A stretch of 35,832 nt of DNA from Thorsellia anophelis DSM 18579 (GCF_900111395.1 NZ_FOHV01000028.1:1-35832); one strand, 5' to 3'. Positions 1-8,936 are shown, numbered from the stretch's first letter. The notes: generated by a model not told the origin, from the sequence alone. Translations and numbers: made by a program.

Positions 1-477
1 CAATTTTGGGATAGAAAAACCAAAAATAAGGCATATTTAATCACAAATCTACCTGTAGAACAGTTTAGTGCACAAAAAGTACTTGAATTATATAGTCTAA
101 GGTGGCAGGTAGAGCTTTTTTTTAAAGAGTTAAAATCATATTGTAGCATGAAAAAAGTGAATACAACTGATCCAAACATTGTAAAATCATTACTTTGGGG
201 CAGTATTTTGTCATTATTGATCAAACGTTTTGTTGCTTTTCATGTTGGACTGATGTTTGGTGTTATGATTTCTACCCACAAAGTAGCGAGAACGGCACTT
301 TACTGGTTACCTGATTTTATGCACATAATTTTTAACGGAACGGATGATGAAAATGAGATTAAAATAATAGAAAAAATCTTTAAATTCTTAAGTAAATGGG
401 CTGCACGAGCTCATCCAAAACGAGATAGTAATACTGCTTTATTTCAGTTAGGCATGAAATTATATACTAAACAATAA
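1..477 (+). CDS. IS4-family transposase, C-terminal part (cut by window edge)
   Basis: The frame is open from base 1, so the gene continues to the left of the window; 158 residues are present. The stretch YSLRWQVELFFKELK (about residues 39-53) fits the Y-(2)-R-(3)-E-(6)-K signature of IS4-family DDE transposases and carries the last catalytic acid. A hydrophobic helix region follows (LLWGSILSLLIKRF), then a basic tail, which is the usual C-terminal layout in the family. The first in-frame ATG (148) is internal and is not the true start. The matching N-terminal half of a similar protein begins at 35514, so the two may be copies of one element. No clear terminal inverted repeat was found after the stop. 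Confidence 0.88.
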   Translation, partial: QFWDRKTKNKAYLITNLPVEQFSAQKVLELYSLRWQVELFFKELKSYCSMKKVNTTDPNIVKSLLWGSILSLLIKRFVAFHVGLMFGVMISTHKVARTALYWLPDFMHIIFNGTDDENEIKIIEKIFKFLSKWAARAHPKRDSNTALFQLGMKLYTKQ

Positions 478-724
478 CTTGGTCAGTAATTTGATTATTA
501 ATTAACCTTAAGTACCTACGAATGACTTTCGATACAAATACCATTTTTATCTAATCACTTATAACAATAATAAGCACATCACCAAATTATAATCATTAAT
601 ATTAGTTGAAACTTATTATCTGGATTAAATAGATAAAAGCAGTCAACAGGAATTAAATATAAAATCCCTTGGATTAAATCAGACAATAAAAAAACATAAC
701 TTATTAATATATAATTATTTATTT
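478..724. other. AT-rich gap between IS remnant and zinT
   Basis: No open frame or strong hairpin is visible. The right end of the IS4-type element should lie just after the stop at 477, but I could not fix its terminal repeat because the partner end is not in this window. Confidence 0.5.
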
Positions 725-736
725 TTGCAATTGCAA
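725..736. promoter_or_regulatory. 12-bp perfect palindrome upstream of zinT
   Basis: TTGCAATTGCAA is a perfect palindrome, 68 bp before the zinT start. Its place suggests an operator for zinT. It does not look like the usual Zur box (GTTATAATATAAC type), so the regulator is not assigned. Confidence 0.3.
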
Positions 737-803
737 TGAAATTTGTTTATAAAGGAGGTGCATACTCATTATTTTTTACTCATTACTTATTGAAGGAGTC
801 CAA

Positions 804-1529
804 ATGGAATTGGCAACCCAAAAACCCAAACTTAACATTTTAAACTTAATTAATTTTTCAGTAGTCAGTGGTGTATTTATGGCCTTTTGTTTGCTACATG
901 TACCCGATGCTAATGCACATTACCACAATTATCACAAATATCACGATTACCATAAATATCACAAATACGATGACTATTACAGGCATCACAACCAGAGTGA
1001 TTCTAATGGAGACATACATCCCTGGGATGTACAAAAGCGTAAATTTCGTGATTGGGAAGGTAATTGGCAATCAGTTTATCGATTAGCGCAAAGTGGTAAG
1101 CTTGATGTTGTATTTGATAAAAAAGCAAAGGAACAAAATAAAAGTATTGACGAAATTAAACAATACTATTTAACTGGATATGCGACTAATATAGAGAGGA
1201 TATCAATAGATGGAAATAGAATTACTTTTGACAACGGAAAGAATACTGAGCGATGTCGCTATAAAACGGATGGTTTTAAAATTCTAACTTATGAAAGTGG
1301 TAAACATGGTGTTAGGTATCTATTCCACTGTAACCACCCTTATTCAAACGCACCAAGAGTGATACAGTTTAGTGATCATCAAATAAAACCAACACGTGTT
1401 TCACATTTTCATTTGTACATGGGAAACGGTTCTCATGAAGATTTATTCAGTGAGGTATCGAATTGGCCAACATACTATCCTGCAAGCTTCTCTGATGAAG
1501 AAATTATAGATGATATGCTCAATCATTAA
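804..1529 (+). CDS. zinT: ZinT, periplasmic zinc-binding protein with His-rich N-terminus
   Basis: ZinT (YodA) is a periplasmic zinc carrier that helps ZnuABC take up zinc under scarcity. The mature part aligns along its length with E. coli ZinT: DWEGNWQSVY (83-92), GYATNIE (125-131), LTYESGKHGVRYLF (161-174), and the zinc-site motif SDHQIKPTRVSHFH (190-203) with H192, H201 and H203. A hydrophobic segment (about 11-32) followed by ANA (36-38) fits a signal peptide, with cleavage before H39. The new N-terminus is unusually His- and Tyr-rich: H39, 41, 44, 47, 50, 53, 61 and 62 in 24 residues, longer than the short His stretch of E. coli ZinT. The start has a good AAGGAG 5 nt upstream. An earlier, stronger site (AAAGGAGGTG at 751-760) precedes an in-frame ATT at 768. 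No znuABC is nearby. Confidence 0.93.
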   Translation: MELATQKPKLNILNLINFSVVSGVFMAFCLLHVPDANAHYHNYHKYHDYHKYHKYDDYYRHHNQSDSNGDIHPWDVQKRKFRDWEGNWQSVYRLAQSGKLDVVFDKKAKEQNKSIDEIKQYYLTGYATNIERISIDGNRITFDNGKNTERCRYKTDGFKILTYESGKHGVRYLFHCNHPYSNAPRVIQFSDHQIKPTRVSHFHLYMGNGSHEDLFSEVSNWPTYYPASFSDEEIIDDMLNH

Positions 1530-1587
1530 AGCAATTAGATAGAGTTGCCAACGCAAACATCTCAATTTTTTACAATAGCAAGATAAA

Positions 1588-2397
1588 TTATTTTAATTTT
1601 TGTCTGTAGAATTTTTGTTCTTCAAAATGATACAGACTTAATGAACCTCCCCATACACATCCAGTGTCTAGTGCTATCACATTTTCTTTTGTACTTCGCC
1701 CCTCAAGAGCGGCCCAATGACCAAAAAATAAAGTATATTCAGTGTCAATTTGACTTTGCAATTCAAACCAAGGTTTAAGCGGTGATGGAGCGTCTATTGG
1801 GCTAACATTACATTCCATATCAAGCTCTCCATTAGGAAAACAAAACCTCATTCTTGTCAATGCGTTAGTGATAAATCTTAATCTAGCAGAACCACTTAAT
1901 TCAGCATGCCAACTATTAGGTTGATCACCATACATTTTTGATAAAAAACCTGAATAATTTTTGCTCGACAATGTTTCATGCACTTCATTAGCTGAGTTTA
2001 TTAATGTACTTAAGTCCCATTGAGGGGTTACTCCAGCATGAGTTAAAATAATTTTTTTATTTTCATCGTGCTGAAGCAATGGTTGCATCCTTAACCAATG
2101 AAGCAATTCATCCTTATCTGGTGCTGATAAAACCTGCTCTAGTTTATCTTTTGTTTTTGGCTCTAAAAGCCCCGCATTGATAGCAAGCAAATGCAAGTCA
2201 TGATTTCCTAAGACTAACCTAACAGATGATTTAAGCTTATACACTTCTCTTAAAACAGCTAATGAATCAGGACCTCGGGCAACCAAATCACCACTCAACC
2301 ATAATGTATCTGAGTGCTCATTAAACTCCACTTTTTCTAACAATTTCATCCATTCACGATAACATCCATGAATATCTCCTACTAATAATGTAGACAT
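1588..2397 (-). CDS. apaH: bis(5'-nucleosyl)-tetraphosphatase, symmetrical (ApaH)
   Basis: ApaH splits Ap4A symmetrically into two ADP, clearing a stress alarmone, and can also remove Np4 RNA caps. The metallophosphoesterase motifs are in order: GDIHG (7-11), GDLVARG (36-42) and GNHD (64-67), with later metal-binding His in LTHAGV and FGHW. Length 269 aa is close to the roughly 280 aa usual for the family. It converges with zinT. In E. coli it follows ksgA/apaG, which are not here. A GGAG lies about 11 nt before the ATG. No strong terminator is seen in the short gap to zinT. Confidence 0.95.
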   Translation of the reverse strand: MSTLLVGDIHGCYREWMKLLEKVEFNEHSDTLWLSGDLVARGPDSLAVLREVYKLKSSVRLVLGNHDLHLLAINAGLLEPKTKDKLEQVLSAPDKDELLHWLRMQPLLQHDENKKIILTHAGVTPQWDLSTLINSANEVHETLSSKNYSGFLSKMYGDQPNSWHAELSGSARLRFITNALTRMRFCFPNGELDMECNVSPIDAPSPLKPWFELQSQIDTEYTLFFGHWAALEGRSTKENVIALDTGCVWGGSLSLYHFEEQKFYRQKLK

Positions 2398-2416
2398 AAA
2401 AGATAGTTCTCCAACT

Positions 2417-3712
2417 CTAATTTAGAATTTTGTCTTCAACAATCGATAATGAATCGCTACTTAATAGGTAGATTCGTTTCAACTTTAATAAATTATCACC
2501 AGGTTTAACCCTGCCCTTCACCGTACTAAATGCCATTTTAATGCCAGCGGCTTTAACAGCATTTAAAGCTTTTGTGTCAAATGCGCCAAAAGGATAAGCG
2601 AAATAATAAACAGATGGATTAAATTGCCTCAATGCTCTTATTGAACGCTCAACATCATATTCAATAACTCGCTCAGTTCGTTGAAATATGATAGGTTTTT
2701 TATTATGTAATTTGTGTAAAAAATGGCTATGGCTTTGATAATTAAATACGGATTTCGCCTCTTCAATTTCGGCTAATGACATAAACTGCAATGAATCAGG
2801 CTGCCAATTTGCTGTATGGCGTTTAATACGAGACGTTATCATAAATACAGTCGCCTGATACTCTAAGTCTTTTAAAATAGGATAACCATATTTATGAACA
2901 GATTTTAAACCATCATCAAATGTAATAACAAATACCTTAGATGGTAAATTCCTTTCTTTCTTAAGAAATTGATAAAGCTCATCTAAAGTGATTGTTTCAT
3001 ATCCCAGAGATTTTAGATGCGCCATTTGATTCTTAAAAGCATCTACAGACGTAGTAGTTGATACTCCTCTATAGAGTCTATTTTCAGTATCTTCTAGAAT
3101 ATGATGAAATGTCAAAACACTGATTCCTTTATCAATTTCGACATCTTTTGAATTTACATAAACAATATTTCCCGCCAAAAAAATTTGATGCCAATGGTTT
3201 CCTGATTGATCTATAAGATTAGCGTTAATTGGATAACGCACGTTCTCTGATAAAGTACCAAAAACAGCACTATTGATATCAGCTTTCGTGTAAAGAGAAA
3301 TGGGTTTAGTAGTAATAAATAACTCATTAGTTTTAGGTTGGCTAAATGTTTGAGCAAAAGGAGTCACTGTAAGTTGATGAATGGGTTGGGATGGATACGC
3401 AAATTCATCATCAAGCATTGCTGTATCATAACCATACGCAATAAACCTACCTTCAGATGTTTGTTTCGATAAAATAATGGAATCTTTATGAATGGTGCCT
3501 ACATCATAGTTCTCACCTCTAAAGTTAAAATGTATAGGCGTATCTTTTTCAAGTTTATCAAAGTGCCATTCTGAGGATTTAGGAGTTTGATAACGTATTA
3601 AGCTATGGGCTTCTACTGCTGGGTAATTTACAGTTGCCTGACTATTTGAAATAAATAGAAAACTCATAATAGCCATGGCAATTATTGAACAAAAAAAACA
3701 TTTTTGGTTCAT
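2417..3712 (-). CDS. yadE: YadE-like secreted polysaccharide deacetylase
   Basis: The protein aligns along its length with E. coli YadE, a NodB-fold deacetylase of unknown substrate. It has a signal peptide (1 to about 26, ending NSQA), an N-terminal region with an SH3-like part (about 55-190), then the NodB domain. Catalytic motifs are TFDDG (264-268) with the metal Asp, SHSHFLH (327-333) in place of the usual HxxxH, and YPFG further on. The ATG at 3712 was chosen because it begins the signal peptide; none of the possible starts (TTG 3793, ATG 3748, ATG 3712) has a clear ribosome binding site. It lies downstream of yadGH as in E. coli, where yadI sits between; yadI is absent here. The likely role is trimming acetyl groups from an exported glycan, but that is inference. 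Confidence 0.85.
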   Translation of the reverse strand: MNQKCFFCSIIAMAIMSFLFISNSQATVNYPAVEAHSLIRYQTPKSSEWHFDKLEKDTPIHFNFRGENYDVGTIHKDSIILSKQTSEGRFIAYGYDTAMLDDEFAYPSQPIHQLTVTPFAQTFSQPKTNELFITTKPISLYTKADINSAVFGTLSENVRYPINANLIDQSGNHWHQIFLAGNIVYVNSKDVEIDKGISVLTFHHILEDTENRLYRGVSTTTSVDAFKNQMAHLKSLGYETITLDELYQFLKKERNLPSKVFVITFDDGLKSVHKYGYPILKDLEYQATVFMITSRIKRHTANWQPDSLQFMSLAEIEEAKSVFNYQSHSHFLHKLHNKKPIIFQRTERVIEYDVERSIRALRQFNPSVYYFAYPFGAFDTKALNAVKAAGIKMAFSTVKGRVKPGDNLLKLKRIYLLSSDSLSIVEDKILN

Positions 3713-3882
3713 GCTTTGTTTTAGTTTAATAATAACATTTAGCGACATAGTTGGATTCAATATCTGAGTAGAAAAAATAATTAATTGAGGCAAGGTATTA
3801 GCACCTTATCCATCTAACAAAACCGTACATACAGATTGACACATTCTTTACGTGAACGTATTTGGCAAATTCGCTGTACAAA

Positions 3883-3922
3883 CACATAATATAAGGGCTA
3901 ATGTTAGCCTTTATATTATGTG
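3883..3922. terminator. 18-bp hairpin between yadH and yadE
   Basis: Arms 3883-3900 and 3905-3922 pair over 18 bp (one G-U) around the loop ATGT. There is no long U tract on the minus strand, so it may be a weak terminator or an mRNA-stabilising hairpin separating yadGH from yadE. On the plus strand it is followed by T-rich sequence. Confidence 0.55.
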
Positions 3923-3964
3923 GTAATTTAATTTTAAATAAAATGAATTCTAAATCAAAACTCT

Positions 3965-4735
3965 TTAACTTCTTAATCCTTTACCACTTTCAATTAAACG
4001 CCAATTAATGACATAAAGCACAATGACAAAAATCACTAGAATTCCAACTGATAACAGAAATGGGACATCATTTATCCCTAAAAAACCATACCTAAACCCA
4101 CTTACCATATACACAATTGGATTAATTTTAGAAACCCATTGCCAAAAATCAGGCAGCAAGGTTATGGAATAAAAGACACCTCCAAGATAAGTAAGAGGTG
4201 TTAATACAAACGTCGGAATTAAACTAATATCATCAAATGTTCTTGCAAATACTGCATTTAAAAGTCCTGCTAGCGAAAACACAATCGCAGTTAATAATAA
4301 AGTTATAATAATCATCCACCAAGAATGAATATGAAGAGGCACAAAAAATAGCGAAATTAATGTGACAAGAGTACCAGTAATAATTGCTCTAGCAACCCCA
4401 CCACCAACATAACCGGCAATAATAATGTGCGTTGGCACTGGCGCGACTAATAATTCTTCAATATTACGTTGGAATTTTGTTCCATAAAATGAAGAGGCGA
4501 CATTTGAATAGGCATTCGTAATAACCGACATCATGATTAAGCCAGGTACGATAAATTGCATATAATTAAATCCATGCATCTCCCCTACTCGCGAGCCTAT
4601 TAAATTACCAAAAATAATAAAATAAAGCGTCATTGTGATAACAGGTGGAACTAAAGTTTGCACCCAAATTCTCATAAAACGCGTGATTTCTTTAATCCAA
4701 ATACTTTTAAGTGCTGTGTAATACAGTTGAAACAT
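3965..4735 (-). CDS. yadH: ABC-2 type exporter permease YadH
   Basis: This is an inner-membrane permease of the ABC-2 family, nearly collinear with E. coli YadH over 256 residues, including RFMRIWVQTLVPPVIT, the FQRNIEELLVAPVPTH loop and the C-terminal NPIVYMVSGFRYGF. About six membrane segments are visible. The ATG at 4735 gives the same length as E. coli YadH and has GAGGC upstream; an ATG at 4771 would add 12 residues. It should pair with YadG just upstream on the same strand. The substrate is not known; the deacetylase next door hints at an envelope glycan or lipid, which is inference. Confidence 0.92.
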   Translation of the reverse strand: MFQLYYTALKSIWIKEITRFMRIWVQTLVPPVITMTLYFIIFGNLIGSRVGEMHGFNYMQFIVPGLIMMSVITNAYSNVASSFYGTKFQRNIEELLVAPVPTHIIIAGYVGGGVARAIITGTLVTLISLFFVPLHIHSWWMIIITLLLTAIVFSLAGLLNAVFARTFDDISLIPTFVLTPLTYLGGVFYSITLLPDFWQWVSKINPIVYMVSGFRYGFLGINDVPFLLSVGILVIFVIVLYVINWRLIESGKGLRS

Positions 4736-4822
4736 AATAATCAGCCTCAATCTTGCAAAATAAAAATTCAATGTTAATAACGCGATAGTTGCTTGAGTCT
4801 GAATCAGACCAAAATCAATAAA

Positions 4823-5737
4823 TTACCCATTATTTTTTTGTGTTAATGTAACAAATAACTCTTCTAAACGATTTGCCTTATTACGCATGCTGTGTACTTT
4901 GATACCTTGTGCATTAAGCTGCTCAAATATTGAGTTAATTCCCTGGGTTCTTAATACATCAACCTCTAAAGTTGTCTCATCAGTTAATCTATGAGAATAA
5001 TTTTCTAAGGCTTTATCTAGTGTTTTTGAAAGATCAAATACAAATGTTTCTGATTGCAATTTAGATAAAAGCGCTTTCATGCTTGTATTTTCAATCAACT
5101 CTCCTTTTTGGATAATACCAATATTGCGACATAGCATCTCAGCCTCTTCCAAATAATGAGTAGTCAGTATAATTGTTTTACCTGATTGATTTAATTCTTG
5201 CAGAAATTGCCACATCGAACGTCTAAGCTCAATATCAACACCTGCTGTTGGTTCGTCTAATATCAATAATTGGGGCTCATGCATTAAGGCTCTAGCAATC
5301 ATCAATCGCCTTTTCATTCCACCTGAGAGCATTCTCGCCCTGTCATTACGCTTTTCCCATAATTCTAATTGGCTTAGATAACGTTCAGCACGAATTATCG
5401 CCTCTTGACGGTTGACACCATAATATCCAGCTTGATTGACAACAATTTGTAGCACAGTTTCAAATGGGTTAAAGTTAAATTCTTGAGGAACAAGCCCTAA
5501 TTGCAACTTTGCTTTTACTTTTTGCTTTTCAAGGTCAAATCCAAAAATATTCACTTTTCCTGATGTCATATTCACTAAAGAGGATAGTATACCAATAGTA
5601 GTTGACTTACCTGCGCCATTAGGGCCTAACAATGCATAAAAGTCTCCTTTTTCAACAGTTAGGTCAATCCCTTTTAATGCCTGAACGCCATTTGAATAAA
5701 TTTTTGTCAGTCCTTTAATATCTATTGCATTAACCAT
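4823..5737 (-). CDS. yadG: ABC exporter ATPase YadG
   Basis: This is the cytoplasmic ATPase that should drive YadH. Walker A GPNGAGKST (38-46), ABC signature LSGG (137-140), Walker B LLILDEP (157-163) and the H-loop His194 are all intact. The 304 residues align with E. coli YadG (308) with very high identity, including PQEFNFNPFETV and the RNKANRLEELFV tail. GAGGG lies before the ATG. It is the first gene of the minus-strand unit yadG-yadH(-yadE) and is divergent from can, the same order as in E. coli. Confidence 0.95.
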   Translation of the reverse strand: MVNAIDIKGLTKIYSNGVQALKGIDLTVEKGDFYALLGPNGAGKSTTIGILSSLVNMTSGKVNIFGFDLEKQKVKAKLQLGLVPQEFNFNPFETVLQIVVNQAGYYGVNRQEAIIRAERYLSQLELWEKRNDRARMLSGGMKRRLMIARALMHEPQLLILDEPTAGVDIELRRSMWQFLQELNQSGKTIILTTHYLEEAEMLCRNIGIIQKGELIENTSMKALLSKLQSETFVFDLSKTLDKALENYSHRLTDETTLEVDVLRTQGINSIFEQLNAQGIKVHSMRNKANRLEELFVTLTQKNNG

Positions 5738-6048
5738 ACAACCCTCTTAATTGCGGTTTAAACTTTATAGAGCCGTCATTTCGAATCGACAGCGTTATCA
5801 TCTATATTGGCAGATTATATTGATACATGCTTAATCTTGAATTAAGTTTACATTCTTAGATGTAATCTATACACAAAGCCACCTTAAATAAGCTAAAATG
5901 CCTAAGCAGTGCCTTTAACAAGTAAGTCATTAGATGTATTGACATCATTTAACGTTACATAATAGCCGATTTTAATCATCAATACATACTAAAAATACAA
6001 TTATCATAATTATAACCATTAACCAAGGTTATCTGCTGGAGTAAAACA
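5738..6048. promoter_or_regulatory. divergent yadG / can promoter region
   Basis: This 311-bp gap has no open frame and must hold promoters for both directions. A TTGACA at 5939-5944 faces can, but no good -10 lies at the right distance. A GGAG precedes the can start. No operator could be named. Confidence 0.4.
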
Positions 6049-6801
6049 ATGATTTTCAATCACATGTCATCTGACAATTCAATACAAGATAAAGAGTTAG
6101 AAATGCATTCCCATGATGGAAAGTGTGACCATGGCAACTGTAATGACATCAGCATACAAAATATTATTGAAAATAACATTAATTGGGCTAATAATATTCA
6201 TCAAAGCGATCCCGATTTTTTTCAAAGACTAGCTCAAAATCAAACGCCTCGCTTTTTATGGATTGGTTGTTCTGATAGTAGGGTACCAGCAGAAAGATTA
6301 ACAGGACTAGAGCCTGGTGAATTATTTGTTCATAGAAATGTAGCAAATTTAGTTGTTCATACTGACTTAAATTGCTTATCTGTTGTACAATATGCAGTCG
6401 AAGTTCTTAAGGTTGAACATATTATTGTATGTGGGCACTACAAGTGTGGGGGGATTGTTGCGGCAGTCGAAAACCAAGAATTAGGATTAATTGATAATTG
6501 GTTATTAAATATTCGTGACTTACTTTATAAACACGCTTCCTTACTTGGTAATATTGATCAAATAAAACGCTTAGACTGCCTGAGTGAGCTTAATGTGATT
6601 GAACAAGTCTATAACCTAGGTCATTCAACTATCCTTCAGTCAGCTTGGAAAACAGGCCAAAAAATTTCAATACATGGCTGGGTGTATGGATTAGACGATG
6701 GAAAGTTAAACGACCTTGAAATTACAGCAACTAACAGAGCAAACCTTGAGCAAGCATACAGAAGAGCGATTGCTAAATATCAAAATGACTCTTCACTATA
6801 A
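6049..6801 (+). CDS. can: beta-class carbonic anhydrase with Cys/His-rich N-terminal extension
   Basis: It converts CO2 and bicarbonate in the cytoplasm. From about residue 36 it aligns with E. coli Can: the CSDSR motif gives zinc ligand C74 and the D76/R78 pair, and GHYKCGG gives H130 and C133. The unusual part is a leader of some 33 residues ahead of the normal start, containing [13 protein letters not shown] (19-31) with H20, H22, C26, H28 and C31, a likely extra metal-binding patch. Total length is 250 aa against 220 in E. coli. The start has GGAG about 7 nt upstream; ATG codons at residues 6 and 19 are alternatives, and both still include the patch. rseC follows after 20 bp, so they are probably co-transcribed. 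Confidence 0.94.
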   Translation: MIFNHMSSDNSIQDKELEMHSHDGKCDHGNCNDISIQNIIENNINWANNIHQSDPDFFQRLAQNQTPRFLWIGCSDSRVPAERLTGLEPGELFVHRNVANLVVHTDLNCLSVVQYAVEVLKVEHIIVCGHYKCGGIVAAVENQELGLIDNWLLNIRDLLYKHASLLGNIDQIKRLDCLSELNVIEQVYNLGHSTILQSAWKTGQKISIHGWVYGLDDGKLNDLEITATNRANLEQAYRRAIAKYQNDSSL

Positions 6802-6821
6802 TTTTTAGAGAGTATAAAGAG

Positions 6822-7289
6822 ATGAACGCTAAAGATGAAGGGCTAACCTATATTAGCCCACCTTTAAAAAAAAGCCAAACAGCGACTGTAATTCACTGTG
6901 AGCCTGGTAAAATAGTATTAAATGTTGAGCGTTCATCTTCTTGTTCTGGTTGCAATCAGCGTAGCACATGCGCTCATAGGAGTACCGAACATCTCTTGAA
7001 TAAACCTATCACTATTACTTTAAATGAAGAAAAAGTTTATGACGTTGGGCAAAGCGTTGAACTTGAGCTTGACCCCAAAATAATACTTAAAAGTGCTTTT
7101 TTACTTTACTGTGTTCCTATCATGTTCCTTCTATTAGGTGCCTTAATAGCTGATTTTTTCACTCACAACCAATCTATTATTTTAGGTGTTTCAATTATTA
7201 CATTCCTAGTGAGCTTATTCATCATTCGTCATAAAACTTCTGCCTACGAGCAATATGTAATTAACGAAATAAAAATTGATTCCAAATGA
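6822..7289 (+). CDS. rseC: RseC/MucC family membrane protein
   Basis: RseC-family proteins sit in the inner membrane, affect the sigma-E response, and are linked to the redox-active Rnf/SoxR-reducing system. The visible features are the Cys cluster CSGCNQRSTC (C41, C44, C50), probably binding a cofactor, then two membrane helices (about 90-112 and 117-134) and a short cytoplasmic tail. Length 155 aa is normal. It is not next to rpoE-rseAB here but follows can by 20 bp, which is an unusual neighbour. AAAGAG precedes the ATG. Confidence 0.85.
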   Translation: MNAKDEGLTYISPPLKKSQTATVIHCEPGKIVLNVERSSSCSGCNQRSTCAHRSTEHLLNKPITITLNEEKVYDVGQSVELELDPKIILKSAFLLYCVPIMFLLLGALIADFFTHNQSIILGVSIITFLVSLFIIRHKTSAYEQYVINEIKIDSK

Positions 7290-7570
7290 AATGTTTAACA
7301 ATATTCATTTATTTTATGATCATAGAGCCCTGCTAATTCTTTTACAATATCGACAGTAAAAATGAATTCTGTTTTTAAAATTCAAATGATGATCGTAGAA
7401 ATAGATATGTAACTAATATTCATCATTATTACCTAATTCAAGTGTATCGTGGTATTATATACCTATAATTGAACTGTCATTAATTATGATTGCACAATAG
7501 TTGATATTAATATCTGCCTTATTTAGCTTTATTAATCATTTTAAATTCTATATCAAAAAGAGGTTTTTTC
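7290..7570. other. gap between rseC and mipA
   Basis: No gene or strong hairpin was found in this 281-bp AT-rich stretch. It should hold the mipA promoter; I could not pick a convincing one. Confidence 0.4.
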
Positions 7571-8320
7571 ATGAAAAAACAAATGAAACCAGTTATGTTA
7601 TCTATGGTTGCTTCAACCCTTTTCATAGCAATTAATGCAAATGCTAACGTTTCGTTAGGTTTGGGTGTAGGTTATTCAACGCAACCTTATTTAGGCGTAT
7701 CTAATGATGTTGTTCCTCTTCCAATTGTAAATTTTGAAAATGAGCATTTTTTCATTAAATCAACAAAAGCAGGCTATTTTTTATGGAATGATGGCCAACA
7801 AAAAGTAAATCTTAATATTTCATATAATGGTCAATCATTCAGAGGTCGCGATAGTAATGATAATAGAATGAGAACGTTAGATCGTAGACAATCAACTGCT
7901 ATGATGGGTATTGGCTATGACTTAAGTGGTGTTTTTGGTGCAGTAAGTGCTGATTTATCTGGTGATATATTGAATAGAAGTAATGGTCTAATCGGTGATT
8001 TAAACTATAGTTATCCTATTACTAATGACCTATTAACTGTTGCACCATCAGCAGGAGTAAATTGGAACAGTGGGAAATTTAATGACTATCATTTTGGTGT
8101 ATCGGGAAATGAAGCAACACGCTCTACTCTAGATGCGTACAAAGCCGGTAGCGGTATATCTCCGTATATGGGTGTTAACTTAAACTATAGAATGACCGAT
8201 AACTGGAGTGCTTTTGGTATGGCACAACATAAATTCTTGTCAAGCCAAATTAAAGACAGCCCAATGATTTCAAGTTCAGGGCAAAGTATATTTGGTGGTG
8301 GATTTAGCTATACATTCTAA
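7571..8320 (+). CDS. mipA: MipA/OmpV family outer-membrane protein
   Basis: A signal peptide (1-25, ending NANA) is followed by a beta-barrel type sequence of alternating polar and aromatic residues ending in Phe (FGGGFSYTF), as required for outer-membrane assembly. The N-terminal GLGVGYSTQPYLGVSNDVVPLPIVNFENEHFF is typical of the MipA/OmpV family. MipA in E. coli bridges MltA and PBP1B; many relatives are simply OmpV porin-like proteins, so the scaffold role is not certain. Length 249 aa is normal. AGAGG lies before the ATG. It ends at a strong bidirectional hairpin facing sixA. Confidence 0.85.
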   Translation: MKKQMKPVMLSMVASTLFIAINANANVSLGLGVGYSTQPYLGVSNDVVPLPIVNFENEHFFIKSTKAGYFLWNDGQQKVNLNISYNGQSFRGRDSNDNRMRTLDRRQSTAMMGIGYDLSGVFGAVSADLSGDILNRSNGLIGDLNYSYPITNDLLTVAPSAGVNWNSGKFNDYHFGVSGNEATRSTLDAYKAGSGISPYMGVNLNYRMTDNWSAFGMAQHKFLSSQIKDSPMISSSGQSIFGGGFSYTF

Positions 8321-8336
8321 CTCGTAAGATAATATT

Positions 8337-8381
8337 TCTGATGAAACCTAACTGAACTCAACTCAGGTTTCATCAGATTTT
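8337..8381. terminator. bidirectional terminator between mipA and sixA
   Basis: A perfect 13-bp stem (8337-8349 with 8365-8377) with a 15-nt loop is followed by TTTTATT on the plus strand. It sits between two converging genes and can serve both. Confidence 0.85.
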
Positions 8382-8423
8382 ATTGAGTCACTATCTATTA
8401 TAAATAAACCTATTGCTACGTTA

Positions 8424-8936
8424 TTATAAATTCTGTTCCAACAGACCACCTTGCCAAATTAGTTCCCCTTCTCTGTTCGCATGAATCATGACGCAAGCTA
8501 GATCTGATGTACCAAACATCGGTGCAACCTCATCTACACATAATTCTTCTACAAGATAACCAACTAATGGTAAATGAGATACTATCATTAAGGTCTTTGA
8601 AGATGCAAAATTTGACTCTTCATTTCCTTGCATTTGATTAATTTCTGTAATAAATTCATGGATCATTTTCGCCACTTTCTGTGCATGTCCATTTGGAGTT
8701 ATATCAGAACAAGTCTTAACTGTCACTTCTGAAGACAATTCAGCTCTAATTGTTTGCCAAGTTTGTTGCGCTCTAAGATAAGGACTAACCCATACATAAT
8801 CGGGTAATTGATCTTCATTCGCAAGCCACGCACCGACTTGTTGAGACTGTAAAATACCTCGTTGTGTAAGCGGTCTAGCATCATCTGAAGGTGCATTCAT
8901 TGATGCTTCACCATGCCTCATAATAATGACTTTCAT
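8424..8936 (-). CDS. sixA: phosphohistidine phosphatase SixA
   Basis: SixA removes phosphate from histidine phosphotransfer proteins (ArcB HPt domain; PtsP/NPr in E. coli). The histidine-phosphatase motif RHGEA begins at residue 7, with catalytic H8, and the second His is in VSHLPLVGYL. Length 170 aa is near the 161 of E. coli. It lies just downstream of mlaA on the same strand with a gap of about 100 bp. Confidence 0.92.
   Translation of the reverse strand: MKVIIMRHGEASMNAPSDDARPLTQRGILQSQQVGAWLANEDQLPDYVWVSPYLRAQQTWQTIRAELSSEVTVKTCSDITPNGHAQKVAKMIHEFITEINQMQGNEESNFASSKTLMIVSHLPLVGYLVEELCVDEVAPMFGTSDLACVMIHANREGELIWQGGLLEQNL

Noticed and set aside
868-1086. Second frame overlapping zinT, rich in Ile and Thr
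   Set aside because: It is the out-of-frame reading of the His/Tyr codon repeat of zinT.
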